From JBELHJ01 sp042091495 (lineage in GTDB: Bacteria; Bacteroidota; Bacteroidia; Flavobacteriales; Flavobacteriaceae): a DNA stretch of 17,508 nucleotides. Both the position numbers and the translations under genes were made by a program. The stretch covers positions 1 through 17,508 of the forward strand of contig JBELHJ010000048.1 of assembly GCA_042091495.1 (NCBI GenBank), read 5' to 3'. Under the pieces are notes generated by a model. That model was not told the DNA's origin. It searched no databases and saw only the letters and a list, made by a program, of their open reading frames with translations. Positions within the stretch are counted from its first letter, which is position 1, and each line of letters begins with the position of its first letter. Below are positions 7,758 through 15,736 of this stretch, in pieces.

Positions 7758-8522
7758 TTGAATATTACTTTTCTTGGTACCGGTACATCTCAAGGAATTC
7801 CTATAATTGGAAGTGAACATCCCGTTTGCTTAAGCAATGATTCGCGTGATAAAAGATTAAGAGTTTCTATTCTTATGCAATGGAATGATTTTAATTTTGT
7901 AGTTGACTGTGGCCCTGACTTTAGACAACAAATGTTAAATGTTAACTGTAAGAAGTTAGACGGTATTTTATTTACTCATGAGCATGCTGACCACACAGCG
8001 GGGTTGGATGATATTAGACCTTTTTATTTTAAGCAGGGTAATATTAACTTGTATGCACACGAGAGGGTTTTAAATTCTCTAAAAAAACGTTTTGATTATA
8101 TATTTGAAACCAAAGATAAATACCCGGGAGCACCAAGCGTTAATCAACATATTATAAACGAAAATGCTGTTTTTGAAATTGGTTTAAAAAAAGTAATTCC
8201 AATTAGTGCTTTGCATAATAACTTGCAAGTTTTTGGTTTTAGACTCGATACTTTTGCATATCTCACTGATATCAAAACAATTACATCTGACGAAATTGAT
8301 AAACTAAAAAACTTGGACGTTCTGGTTGTAAATGCTTTAAGAATAGAGCCACACATTTCACATTTTAATTTACAAGAGGCTCTTAATTTTATTGAAGTTG
8401 TTAGCCCAAAGCAAGCTTATTTAACTCATATTAGCCATTTATTAGGGTTTCATAGCGAAGTAGAAAAGTCTTTACCAATTAACGTTAAACTAGCTTACGA
8501 TAATTTAAAAATATCTTTATGA
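7758..8522 (+). CDS. MBL-fold phosphodiesterase, PhnP-like
   Basis: Metallo-beta-lactamase-fold hydrolase closest in pattern to PhnP (phosphoribosyl 1,2-cyclic phosphate phosphodiesterase) and the RNase Z-like phosphodiesterases. The metal motif THEHADH gives H74, H76, D78 and H79; further likely ligands are H153 (in SALHNN), D171 (in YLTDIK) and H224 (in LTHISH). The N-terminus FLGTGTSQGIP (5-15) and CGPDFRQQML (51-60) are typical of this branch. Without other phn genes nearby, a role in phosphonate use is not supported; a general cyclic-phosphate or nucleotide hydrolase fits equally. The start is TTG at 7758, chosen because the family begins at this Met-Asn-Ile-Thr-Phe-Leu-Gly segment and no ATG lies upstream in frame. 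The stop codon overlaps the next gene's ATG (ATGA). Confidence 0.88.
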   Translation: MNITFLGTGTSQGIPIIGSEHPVCLSNDSRDKRLRVSILMQWNDFNFVVDCGPDFRQQMLNVNCKKLDGILFTHEHADHTAGLDDIRPFYFKQGNINLYAHERVLNSLKKRFDYIFETKDKYPGAPSVNQHIINENAVFEIGLKKVIPISALHNNLQVFGFRLDTFAYLTDIKTITSDEIDKLKNLDVLVVNALRIEPHISHFNLQEALNFIEVVSPKQAYLTHISHLLGFHSEVEKSLPINVKLAYDNLKISL

Positions 8523-9016
8523 TTAAAAATAATATTTTTTTGTATCTGTTTGTTTTTGCTATTTTAATTACAGTTTTTCAAGTTGTAAATAGTAAAAAAA
8601 TTTTAGATAAATATGAACGTGATTTATCAAGATTAGAATTAAAAAATTTAAAATTGAAAGACTCAATTCAATTTGTTAATGATAAAATTTTTGATTTATC
8701 ACATTTTAATTTCAGTGATAACGATCAAGCACAAGAATATTTCATATCAAATTTTAATCCAAATGAATTAGAAGCACTAGTTAAAAACAGTTTGATGCAA
8801 ACTAATGATTATAAAACAAAATCACATCCATTAATTCCATATGAGTCTATGACCCCCTCAAAAATGGTTATTAACACAATTAAATTAATTAACCATAGAT
8901 GGGTTATTGCAGATTTTACTGATGGAAAGTATTGGGGTGAATTAATTTTAAGATATTATGTTAATGATGATAGAAGTGTTGACTTTGAAATGTCAGACCA
9001 CATTATTTATCATTAA
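8519..9016 (+). CDS. membrane-anchored coiled-coil protein of unknown function
   Basis: A 165-aa protein with one N-terminal membrane segment (about residues 5-23, mostly Phe/Leu/Ile/Val), then a charged, probably coiled-coil stretch (26-57, LDKYERDLSRLELKNLKLKD). A small C-terminal domain contains NHRWVIADFTDGKYWGELI (about 125-143). No lipobox or catalytic motif is visible; most of the protein probably faces the periplasm. I recall the C-terminal DGKYWGE block from uncharacterised Flavobacteriia proteins sometimes labelled hydrolase, a name the sequence does not justify. It is translationally coupled to the MBL-fold hydrolase by an ATGA overlap, so the two products may work together. It ends exactly next to the opposing esterase gene. 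Confidence 0.82.
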   Translation: MIKNNIFLYLFVFAILITVFQVVNSKKILDKYERDLSRLELKNLKLKDSIQFVNDKIFDLSHFNFSDNDQAQEYFISNFNPNELEALVKNSLMQTNDYKTKSHPLIPYESMTPSKMVINTIKLINHRWVIADFTDGKYWGELILRYYVNDDRSVDFEMSDHIIYH

Positions 9017-9667
9017 TTAATGTTTAAGTAACCATTCTCTTAAATCGTAAAAGTTTTTTTGCGATACACCATGGCCAACAGGGTAGGTGTGAAAATTAAT
9101 TTTCAAACCTTTTAATAAAAGTGTTTCATAAGAATTTTGAGCCCAGTCCAGTGGTATGACTTGATCTTGTTCGCCATGAGAAGCATAACAATTTATATTT
9201 TTTAATTCATCTTTAGAGTAATTATTATAAATCATTTCTTGATCTAGATAACCACTTAAGCCAATAATATTTTTAATCATTGATGGATAATTCAAAGCAA
9301 TTGCGTAGCTTAAAATGGTTCCTTGACTAAATCCGAGTAGTGTAATGTTATTTTCATCAATATCGAGTTTTGAAACAACGGCTTTAATAAACTCAAGGAC
9401 TAATTCAACTGATGCTTTCGCTTGCGGAATGTTGTTCCATTTTCCTTTTTCATTATCAAAATTTATAGCATACCAGGCATTACCATAAGGTTGCATTGGA
9501 AATGGAGCTTTTAAAGAAATAATTTGGTATTCATCAGGAAGTTCATTGGCGAAAGCAAATAAATCATTTTCATCACTACCATAGCCATGTAGCATTACTA
9601 ACAACGGAATATTGTTTGTTAAACAAGATGGTTTTTCTATGAATTCTAATTTTGAATTGTAACTCAT
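9017..9667 (-). CDS. serine esterase, phospholipase/carboxylesterase family
   Basis: Alpha/beta-hydrolase of the Abhydrolase_2 (carboxylesterase/phospholipase) family, hydrolysing short-chain carboxyl or thioester bonds; the natural substrate is unknown. The catalytic triad is complete: nucleophile S114 in GFSQG, D168 in HGEQDQVIP, and H199 in YPVGHGVS. The oxyanion-hole segment LHGYGSDENDL (26-36) and APFPMQPYGNAWY (54-66) are as in cytosolic esterases of this type. At 216 aa it is full length, with no signal peptide. It is the last gene of the long minus-strand run and starts in a TAATG overlap with the upstream small membrane protein. Its stop codon directly abuts that of the convergent plus-strand gene, forming the palindrome TTAATTAA at 9013-9020. 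Confidence 0.93.
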   Translation of the reverse strand: MSYNSKLEFIEKPSCLTNNIPLLVMLHGYGSDENDLFAFANELPDEYQIISLKAPFPMQPYGNAWYAINFDNEKGKWNNIPQAKASVELVLEFIKAVVSKLDIDENNITLLGFSQGTILSYAIALNYPSMIKNIIGLSGYLDQEMIYNNYSKDELKNINCYASHGEQDQVIPLDWAQNSYETLLLKGLKINFHTYPVGHGVSQKNFYDLREWLLKH

Positions 9668-9987
9668 TATTTAATATTTTCAAACCAAGACTGAAAATAA
9701 TTACCGATGAAAGGAATTTCAGTAGATTTTCCTTTAATAGCTGTTGTAAGACCATGCAGCCAAAAAAGGAATGTAATCACCCAAAGTATAGACCCAAATA
9801 TACTATTTACATAAGCTTCAATTACATTTGAAATAATGAGCATTAATATCAAGCCTAACATTTGTCTGATATGAAAAAAAATAAACCGGTCTCTTTTTTC
9901 CAAATTCATTATAAATGCAATAATTAATCCGACAAATGTGAAATATGCTAAAATAGCTAGCGCTTTAGAGCGATTGGCTTTACTCAT
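9667..9987 (-). CDS. small membrane protein (DUF4870/Tic20-like)
   Basis: A 106-aa integral membrane protein with about three hydrophobic segments: residues 8-27 (LAILAYFTFVGLIIAFIMN), 42-60 (MLGLILMLIISNVIEAYV) and 64-86 (GSILWVITFLFWLHGLTTAI). Between the first two lies RDRFIFFHIRQMLGL; a similar F-x-x-x-H-x-[RK]-Q pattern occurs in DUF4870/Tic20-like proteins, and the C-terminal GKSTEIPFIGNYFQ also fits that family. Function is unknown; no catalytic residues stand out. The gene overlaps the dihydroorotase-like gene by 8 bases and the esterase by 1 base, so all three are almost certainly co-translated. Confidence 0.8.
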   Translation of the reverse strand: MSKANRSKALAILAYFTFVGLIIAFIMNLEKRDRFIFFHIRQMLGLILMLIISNVIEAYVNSIFGSILWVITFLFWLHGLTTAIKGKSTEIPFIGNYFQSWFENIK

Positions 9988-11239
9988 AGTTTATTTTTAA
10001 TTTGTTGTTAGCAATTATTCCGTATACTTTTCCTTTTAATTCCTTATTAAGAAATATTGCATTTTTTGAGCTTGAAAATATATTTTCGTTTGTAAAATCA
10101 TAGGATGCGTCTGGATTAAAACAAGATAAACATGCTTTATTCCCAACTTCAATAGGGTAGTCGTCAATTCCAAATAGAGACTTTCCTTGTGTAAGAAATT
10201 TTATTGATTCTCTAGTACTAAAAATAGTATTAAGTGCTCCAAAAATTGATTCTAAACCAATAGTTCCGTTTTCAGCATGATCAAATTCAATTTGTTTGAA
10301 TTCAGTATTTACAGGTTTATGATCGGAAGTAATTAAATCGATAACACCTTCTTTAAGACCTTTGATAAGCGATTTACAGTCTTCTTCTGTTCTCAATGGT
10401 GGAGAAACTTTCATATTTGTGTCAAAAGAGGCAAGTTCTTTGTCAGACAAACTCAAATTATGAATTGCAACACTACATGTAACGCCCAATTTATTTTGTT
10501 TGGCACGTTTTATTAATTCAACAGATTTCTTAGTTGATATTGTGGGAATGTGAAGTTTACCTCCAGTATATTCTAATACTTGAAGATCTCTTGCTACAGA
10601 TAATTCTTCAGATAAAGCAGGGATGCCTTTTAAACCAATTTTAGTGCTTGTAATATGTTCATTCATTACCCCATTTCCTGAAATGTATTTATTATCAGGA
10701 AATGAAAAAACTAATCCATTAAATGGCGCTACATATTGAAGTGCAATTTTTAATAAATTAGGATTACTTATAGCTTTCTTATAATCATAAAAAGCAGATG
10801 CCCCAGCTGTATACATATCGTACAATTCAGCTAACTCTTTACCTTCCGATTTTACTGTTAAACTTCCATAAGGATGAGTATTAACAATATTGTTTTTAGT
10901 TTGACTTATTAGATAAGAAATATGAGATTTTGAATCTGGTACAGGACTGCAGTGTGGATTTAAACCAACATCTGTAAAACCAGATAATGCAGCAGTTTTC
11001 AAACCATTTTCAAGAGTTTCATTATCCTCTAAACCAGGTTCTCCGAAGCTAACACTAGAATCAAACCAACCCTGCGAAATATGAAGGTTATCTAAAACCA
11101 ATTCTTTGAATTTATGAGAATTTTTAATTGATGAAGCTATCTTAGAAATAACTCCTTTTTCGATGAGAATATCTACAACTTGATTATTAAAACTGCTTCT
11201 TGGATCAATTATAGTAGCAGATTTTATAAGTATATTCAT
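9980..11239 (-). CDS. dihydroorotase homologue lacking metal ligands (PyrC-like)
   Basis: Amidohydrolase-superfamily protein aligning along its length with class I dihydroorotase (third step of UMP synthesis), but with key residues changed. The metal motif D-x-H-x-H before REPG is here D60-S-S62-V-S64 before GEPG, so both histidines are serines. The later H-x-S-T site is T233-I-S-T. H260 and D306 (in TSDHKP) remain. Family blocks are otherwise kept: NPHCSPVPDS (94-103), GNGVMNE (188-194), LKGIPALSEE (203-212), GTIGLE. At 419 aa it is full length and has not decayed. It is probably non-catalytic, possibly structural like the inactive PyrC' that assembles with aspartate transcarbamoylase in some Gram-negatives, or it has a new activity. 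An ATGA overlap couples it to the BatA-domain gene upstream. Confidence 0.85.
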   Translation of the reverse strand: MNILIKSATIIDPRSSFNNQVVDILIEKGVISKIASSIKNSHKFKELVLDNLHISQGWFDSSVSFGEPGLEDNETLENGLKTAALSGFTDVGLNPHCSPVPDSKSHISYLISQTKNNIVNTHPYGSLTVKSEGKELAELYDMYTAGASAFYDYKKAISNPNLLKIALQYVAPFNGLVFSFPDNKYISGNGVMNEHITSTKIGLKGIPALSEELSVARDLQVLEYTGGKLHIPTISTKKSVELIKRAKQNKLGVTCSVAIHNLSLSDKELASFDTNMKVSPPLRTEEDCKSLIKGLKEGVIDLITSDHKPVNTEFKQIEFDHAENGTIGLESIFGALNTIFSTRESIKFLTQGKSLFGIDDYPIEVGNKACLSCFNPDASYDFTNENIFSSSKNAIFLNKELKGKVYGIIANNKLKINYE

Positions 11240-13158
11240 TTAAAATATTTTAAAATAAATATTTCTGTTATCAGTAACATTAAGGCAAAAATAACAAACC
11301 ATTTCCATAAGGGAGTAGAATTCGTTTTACTTTTTGTTTCATTAATTAATTTTATTAATGCATCGTTAACTTGAATTTCTGAAATTACGTCTGGATTTGA
11401 GTAGATATTTCGACTTTCATCACTGTTATTATTAAAAGCTAAAATTCCTAAATTATTACTATTATAAATCACATTATAATGACCAGAAAGACTGGGATAG
11501 TAATTCAATTCTATTTCAGAATTAGTAGCATATGATCTTTGTATTGGAATGAATTCGTTAATACTATCTTTTATACTGATGACTTTATCTTTTATAATTT
11601 TATGTTTAAAAGTTATCTTATGATTTAAGCCTATTTTGTAATATAAATTATTTGTATTTATACTAAAATAACCCATGTTATAAAATAAAGGCGCAATCAA
11701 TTCTGAAGATGAAAAATTTGAGTTTTTAGAATTTAATGCAGACAAAAACAAGTAAAGATTATTCTTAGATATCAATAAATCGTCACCACTGTTAAATTTC
11801 AAAATTGATTCTTTTTTATCACCAGTAATAATATAATGAGAATTAAATTTTGGATAATTAAAATTAGAGGTGGGCTTTTTAAAAACCCCTTTAAAAAGAT
11901 TATGATTAAAATTAATAGTAGTCATTTCCTCTGGCAGGTCAATTAGTTCGGTCAACTTTAAATTATAATTTTTAAAAAAACGATTATATGGTGATAATGT
12001 TTCAATAGAAAGATTGGGAATAAAAACTAAAAAACCATTGTTTTTAGAAAAGTAAGTTAGACTTTCACTTAATAATGAGGGAATATTAGTAAGCTCATTA
12101 AGAATTATAATATCATTGTCACCGATTACATCCGGATTAATTTTTTTTAGTTGAATGGATTTATAATCGAAAATAAGATTATTAAATAAACTGTTCAGTA
12201 TGTTGTCCTCAGTTTGATCATTAATTGATAGTACTTTAACTTTAGAGGGCTGTGATAAGGTAAAATAAAATTGATTGTCAAATGAATTAGTATTATCATT
12301 AATTCTAATAACACCATTTTTTATTGATTTATTTGGCAGGTTAAAGTTTGCTACACTTGTAATCTCAGGATTTATATTTGTTTTTAGAATAAGTTCTTCA
12401 CCATCATAAATCGATACTGGTATGATTTGGCTTTTACGAGATGCATTAATTACAGCTGAAATTGTTAGGGCTTCTGGTTGAAATTTTGAAATATAGACTG
12501 AGTCAATTGAAATATTGTTTTTTGAAAATGGTTTTTTGTGAAATTTAGTATCGAATTTTTTTGATAAGATATTATTCAAACTATCCTTTCTAATTTGTAA
12601 ATCAGACATGATTATGAGTTCCTTTTCCGTTTGATCGTCTTTAGACAATAAATCTTCTGTTTTTAGCTTAATAGAATTGTATTCTAGTTGATTTAATGAG
12701 TAGGGTAGTGTTTTAATTTTTTCTTTTAAGTATTTTGTTTCTATATTTTTAAACTCTTTATCATTTGTGAATAAACTAACTCTTTGTTCATTAGGAAGTA
12801 CTTCTATAAGATCATTAATATATTCTCTAAACAATGGCAAGTTTATTGACTTTGACTGCATGCTTAAGGAATTATCTAAATAGACTAATGTTTCTTTTGG
12901 TTTAAAAGCAATCTTGTCTTTTGACAAATATGGTTGGGAGAATGCAAAAATAATTGATGAAACACATAAGAGTCTACAGACTAGAAGAAGCCATCTTTTA
13001 ATTGATTTAATTGATTTTGTCTCAGAATTTATACTACTTAAAAATTTTACATTAGTGAATATTAAAGGTTTAAATTTTCTAAAGTTAAATAGATGAATTA
13101 CGATAGGAATAATTAGAGCAAAGATTGCATATAAAATAGAAGGGTTCTTAAAAAACAT
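11236..13158 (-). CDS. BatA-domain membrane protein with a vWA-like region
   Basis: A 640-aa envelope protein. The N-terminus is a BatA domain: membrane segment at 8-25 (ILYAIFALIIPIVIHLFN), the FRKFKPLIFTNVKFL linker (26-40) and a second segment at about 56-75. A von Willebrand A-like region follows, with a MIDAS-type D-x-S-x-S at D95-N-S97-L-S99. The long middle part is probably periplasmic, and a C-terminal membrane span (about 618-636, WKWFVIFALMLLITEIFIL) precedes a short basic tail. The N-terminal domain is shared with Bacteroides aerotolerance (Bat) proteins, but no MoxR ATPase or other bat gene is nearby, so this is the stand-alone type. A TATATTTA box at 13179-13186 (one mismatch to TAnnTTTG) could be an internal promoter. 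Role unknown; probably envelope-related. Confidence 0.88.
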   Translation of the reverse strand: MFFKNPSILYAIFALIIPIVIHLFNFRKFKPLIFTNVKFLSSINSETKSIKSIKRWLLLVCRLLCVSSIIFAFSQPYLSKDKIAFKPKETLVYLDNSLSMQSKSINLPLFREYINDLIEVLPNEQRVSLFTNDKEFKNIETKYLKEKIKTLPYSLNQLEYNSIKLKTEDLLSKDDQTEKELIIMSDLQIRKDSLNNILSKKFDTKFHKKPFSKNNISIDSVYISKFQPEALTISAVINASRKSQIIPVSIYDGEELILKTNINPEITSVANFNLPNKSIKNGVIRINDNTNSFDNQFYFTLSQPSKVKVLSINDQTEDNILNSLFNNLIFDYKSIQLKKINPDVIGDNDIIILNELTNIPSLLSESLTYFSKNNGFLVFIPNLSIETLSPYNRFFKNYNLKLTELIDLPEEMTTINFNHNLFKGVFKKPTSNFNYPKFNSHYIITGDKKESILKFNSGDDLLISKNNLYLFLSALNSKNSNFSSSELIAPLFYNMGYFSINTNNLYYKIGLNHKITFKHKIIKDKVISIKDSINEFIPIQRSYATNSEIELNYYPSLSGHYNVIYNSNNLGILAFNNNSDESRNIYSNPDVISEIQVNDALIKLINETKSKTNSTPLWKWFVIFALMLLITEIFILKYFK

Positions 13159-13196
13159 ATGGTTTTTTTAGTTCTTTTTAAATATAATTAATTGAT

Positions 13197-14204
13197 TTAA
13201 CAGAAGAAGAAATAATCGGTCATCGATTTTAATTTTTTTAATTTTAAAAAAAATGATATCTCGTTTTGAGCATTTGTATTTGCTACAGTAATAATACTTT
13301 GAGATGAATTATAGTCTTTGAAATCTTTGTAATATATAAGTTTTATACCATAAATGTCTTTCCCAATTTTTTTTGGATTATCACATATCCACTTAAAATT
13401 AATTTTCATGTGAATTAACATTTTGGCTATTGTTTTACCTTTATTTCCAGCACCCCACAGAACTAAAGTTTTAAGTGTGTTGTGTTCAAGTTCTAAAAAA
13501 TACTTTAATTTAATGTCAAGAAAGTAGTTTTGCGCATAATGCTCATGTGTTCTTGACGTTCTAATGGGATAATCTCTCCAGTAATGTCTGATTTTATTTG
13601 ATGGTATACATTTCAAATTATATTTATAAAAACGGAATGTGAGATCATAATCCTCTGGGTAAATGTTTGGGTTAAACCCGTCACATTTATCAAAATCTTC
13701 TCTAAAAACCATCCAACATGGAGAAGCAATTACACATTCTTTATAAATTTCATTATAATTTGTTCCCGATAATGTTAATTTATTAAGCCATGATTCATAT
13801 CTGTGGTAGCCATCACTAATTCCGCTATCACTAAAGTATTTTACAATACCAACTGATACATATCCTCGACCATTATTAATTAGCTCTTGTGACATGGATT
13901 TAAGTTTTTCCGTTGGCATAATATCATCACTATCCATTCTTGTGATCAACTTTCCTATAGAATGATTATAACCTGTTTGAAGCGCACTAATAATTCCTGT
14001 TTTAGTGTTTTTTAAAATTTTAATTCTAGAATCTTTAGCAGCATATTCATTAACAATTTCAAAACTGGTGTCATTAGAATGGTCATCAACAATCAGAAGT
14101 TCCCAATTCTCTTCTGTTTGCATTTGAATAGACTCAATGCATTGCGCTATAAATTGAGAAGTGTTTTTAAATGGAGTAATTATACTAATTAAGGGTTTAG
14201 TCAT
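13197..14204 (-). CDS. GT2 glycosyltransferase with C-terminal Rossmann-like domain
   Basis: Inverting family 2 (GT-A) glycosyltransferase using a nucleotide-sugar donor. The N-terminal domain has LISIITPFKNTSQFI (5-19), LLIVDDHSND (36-45) and the metal-binding DxD in MDSDD (91-93 of the 335-aa protein); ED (184-185) lies in the acceptor/catalytic region. A second domain begins at about residue 246 with LVLWGAGNKGKTIAKML, a Rossmann-type Gly-x-Gly-x-x-Gly, followed by CDNPKKIGKDIYGIKL, as in small sugar-binding or NAD-binding domains fused to glycosyltransferases. The start at 14204 is preferred: MTKPLISIITP is the normal family start and lies one base after the previous gene's stop. An in-frame ATG at 14249 would add 15 unlikely residues inside that gene. 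It probably acts in surface-glycan synthesis. Confidence 0.9.
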   Translation of the reverse strand: MTKPLISIITPFKNTSQFIAQCIESIQMQTEENWELLIVDDHSNDTSFEIVNEYAAKDSRIKILKNTKTGIISALQTGYNHSIGKLITRMDSDDIMPTEKLKSMSQELINNGRGYVSVGIVKYFSDSGISDGYHRYESWLNKLTLSGTNYNEIYKECVIASPCWMVFREDFDKCDGFNPNIYPEDYDLTFRFYKYNLKCIPSNKIRHYWRDYPIRTSRTHEHYAQNYFLDIKLKYFLELEHNTLKTLVLWGAGNKGKTIAKMLIHMKINFKWICDNPKKIGKDIYGIKLIYYKDFKDYNSSQSIITVANTNAQNEISFFLKLKKLKSMTDYFFFC

Positions 14205-14205
14205 A

Positions 14206-14976
14206 TTAAAATTTTTCAAAGACCCCAAGGCCAAATAGCGCAAAATCATATTTTACAGGATCATTTTTATCTAATTCTCTTAAACTTTTATCTAATTCAT
14301 TCAAAGCTTTTGCATCATTTTGTGTACGTTTTAAAAGCCCTAATTTTCTTGCTACGTTTCCAGAATGAACATCGAGTGGACATGATAGTGATGACAGAGC
14401 TATTTTTTTCCAAATACCAAAATCAACTCCGGTATTGTTTGGTCTAACCATCCAGCGTAGAAACATGTTAATGCGTTTTGCTGCTGAATTATTTAAAGGA
14501 TCGCTTACATGTTTTCTAGTTCGAAATGTGTGAGGTATTTCAAAGAAAAGTGTTTTAAAATGATGTATTGCTAATTGTGTTTCATTTGGAGTTGAATTTT
14601 TTGCAAATACTAATTCTAATCCTCCATGACTTGTATATATATGTTTTAAACTTTTTATAAATTGAATAAAGTCGATACCATTAAATGTTCTATGAACAAA
14701 ATGATTTAGACTATCTAAATGGGTATCATTATGATTAATTATAAAATCATAAGGGGAATTACCCATTAATGACATCATTCTTCGAGCATTTTTTATTATA
14801 CTCTTTCTATTTCCCCATGCAATGCTAGCTGTTAAAAACGCTGCAATTTCAATATCCTCTTTAATTGAGAATTCATGTGGAATTTGGATGGGATCTGAAG
14901 TTATGAACTTAGGTGAATTATATTGTGTTACTTTTTCTTCAAGAAATCCCTTTAATTCTGATTTAGTAATATTCAT
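14206..14976 (-). CDS. TIGR02757/DUF2400 family protein
   Basis: A 256-aa soluble protein that I recognise as the TIGR02757 (DUF2400) family, common in Bacteroidota and some other bacteria, without a proven function. Recognisable blocks are DPIQIPHEF (28-36), FLTASIAWGNRKSI (47-60), FRTRKHVSDP (151-160), RWMVRP (174-179), the strongest block LSCPLDVHSGNVARKLGLL (197-215), and FALFGLGV at the end. The LDVH-x-x-x-V-A-R-x-L segment with D202 resembles the catalytic-aspartate region of HhH-GPD DNA glycosylases (VDTHVxRVxxRLGL), and the C-terminal FGLG also fits that fold. A DNA-repair glycosylase-like role is therefore plausible but inferred; the helix-hairpin-helix itself is not obvious. It is 17 bases after the LolD-like gene and one base before the GT2 gene. 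Confidence 0.85.
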   Translation of the reverse strand: MNITKSELKGFLEEKVTQYNSPKFITSDPIQIPHEFSIKEDIEIAAFLTASIAWGNRKSIIKNARRMMSLMGNSPYDFIINHNDTHLDSLNHFVHRTFNGIDFIQFIKSLKHIYTSHGGLELVFAKNSTPNETQLAIHHFKTLFFEIPHTFRTRKHVSDPLNNSAAKRINMFLRWMVRPNNTGVDFGIWKKIALSSLSCPLDVHSGNVARKLGLLKRTQNDAKALNELDKSLRELDKNDPVKYDFALFGLGVFEKF

Positions 14977-14993
14977 TGAATAAAATATCTGAG

Positions 14994-15650
14994 TTATATA
15001 ATTTGACCATCATTCATTAGTAGAGTGCGATCAGATAACTCAGCCAAGTCTTTATTATGGGTTACAATAATAAAAGTATAACCAAATTTATCTCTTAAAT
15101 TCAAAAATAACTGATGAAGGTTGTCAGCAGATTGGCTATCCAAATTACCAGATGGTTCATCTGCAAAAATAACATCAGGTTCATTTATAAGAGCTCTAGC
15201 GATAGCAACGCGTTGTTGTTCTCCTCCTGATAATTCGCTTGGTTTATGATAATATCTTTCTTTAAGACCAAGAAAATCCAGAAGCTTTATAGCTTTTTTT
15301 TCAGCTTTTTTATTATCAAATCCGGCAATATAAGCAGGAATACAAACATTTTCTAAAGCATTAAATTCAGGTAAAAGTTGATGAAATTGAAAAATAAATC
15401 CTATATGTTTATTTCTAAATTTTGCAAGTTTATTTGGTGATAATTTTAAAATATCGAATCCATTAATCTTGATAGAAACATCTGAATTAGTTGGTTTGTC
15501 TAAAGTACCTAGTATTTGAAGAAGAGTAGTTTTCCCTGCACCAGATGGCCCAATTATAGATACAATTTCACCTTTTTTTACCTCGAGACTAATATTTTTT
15601 AAAACAGCTAAATCACCGTAAGATTTGCTAATTTTTTTTGCATTTATCAT
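14994..15650 (-). CDS. LolD-like ABC transporter ATPase
   Basis: ATP-binding subunit of the LolD/MacB/FtsE group of ABC transporters, probably driving lipoprotein release from the inner membrane with a LolC/E-type permease that is not in the window. In the 218-aa protein, Walker A is GPSGAGKTT (34-42), Q-loop Q88 lies in IFQFHQLLPEFNALENV, the signature is LSGGEQQ (140-146), Walker B VIFADEPSGNLD (160-171) and the switch histidine H198 is in IVTHNKDLA. The LLPEF-x-ALENV and DEPSGNLD blocks are typical of LolD. I chose the ATG at 15650, since the family usually begins MI-x-A-x-x-[IL]-x-KSYG; an ATG at 15668 would add six residues (MFYFGC). It heads the minus-strand run, 86 bases from the response regulator gene, with no convincing promoter seen. 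Confidence 0.92.
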   Translation of the reverse strand: MINAKKISKSYGDLAVLKNISLEVKKGEIVSIIGPSGAGKTTLLQILGTLDKPTNSDVSIKINGFDILKLSPNKLAKFRNKHIGFIFQFHQLLPEFNALENVCIPAYIAGFDNKKAEKKAIKLLDFLGLKERYYHKPSELSGGEQQRVAIARALINEPDVIFADEPSGNLDSQSADNLHQLFLNLRDKFGYTFIIVTHNKDLAELSDRTLLMNDGQII

Positions 15651-15736
15651 ACAGCCAAAATAAAACATTGATTTAATAGTACCAATTAGTCCATGTTTAA
15701 TAATGTATGAAAATGATTAAATTAAGGAAGATTTAT

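Noticed and set aside
11180..11374. Plus-strand frame of 64 codons at the BatA/dihydroorotase-like junction, and another at 12914-13096
   Set aside because: Both antisense to well-supported minus-strand genes, with no motif.
14205..14249. Upstream ATG of the GT2 gene (15 extra residues)
   Set aside because: The extension lies inside the preceding gene and is unlike the family; the ATG at 14204 directly after that gene's stop fits much better.
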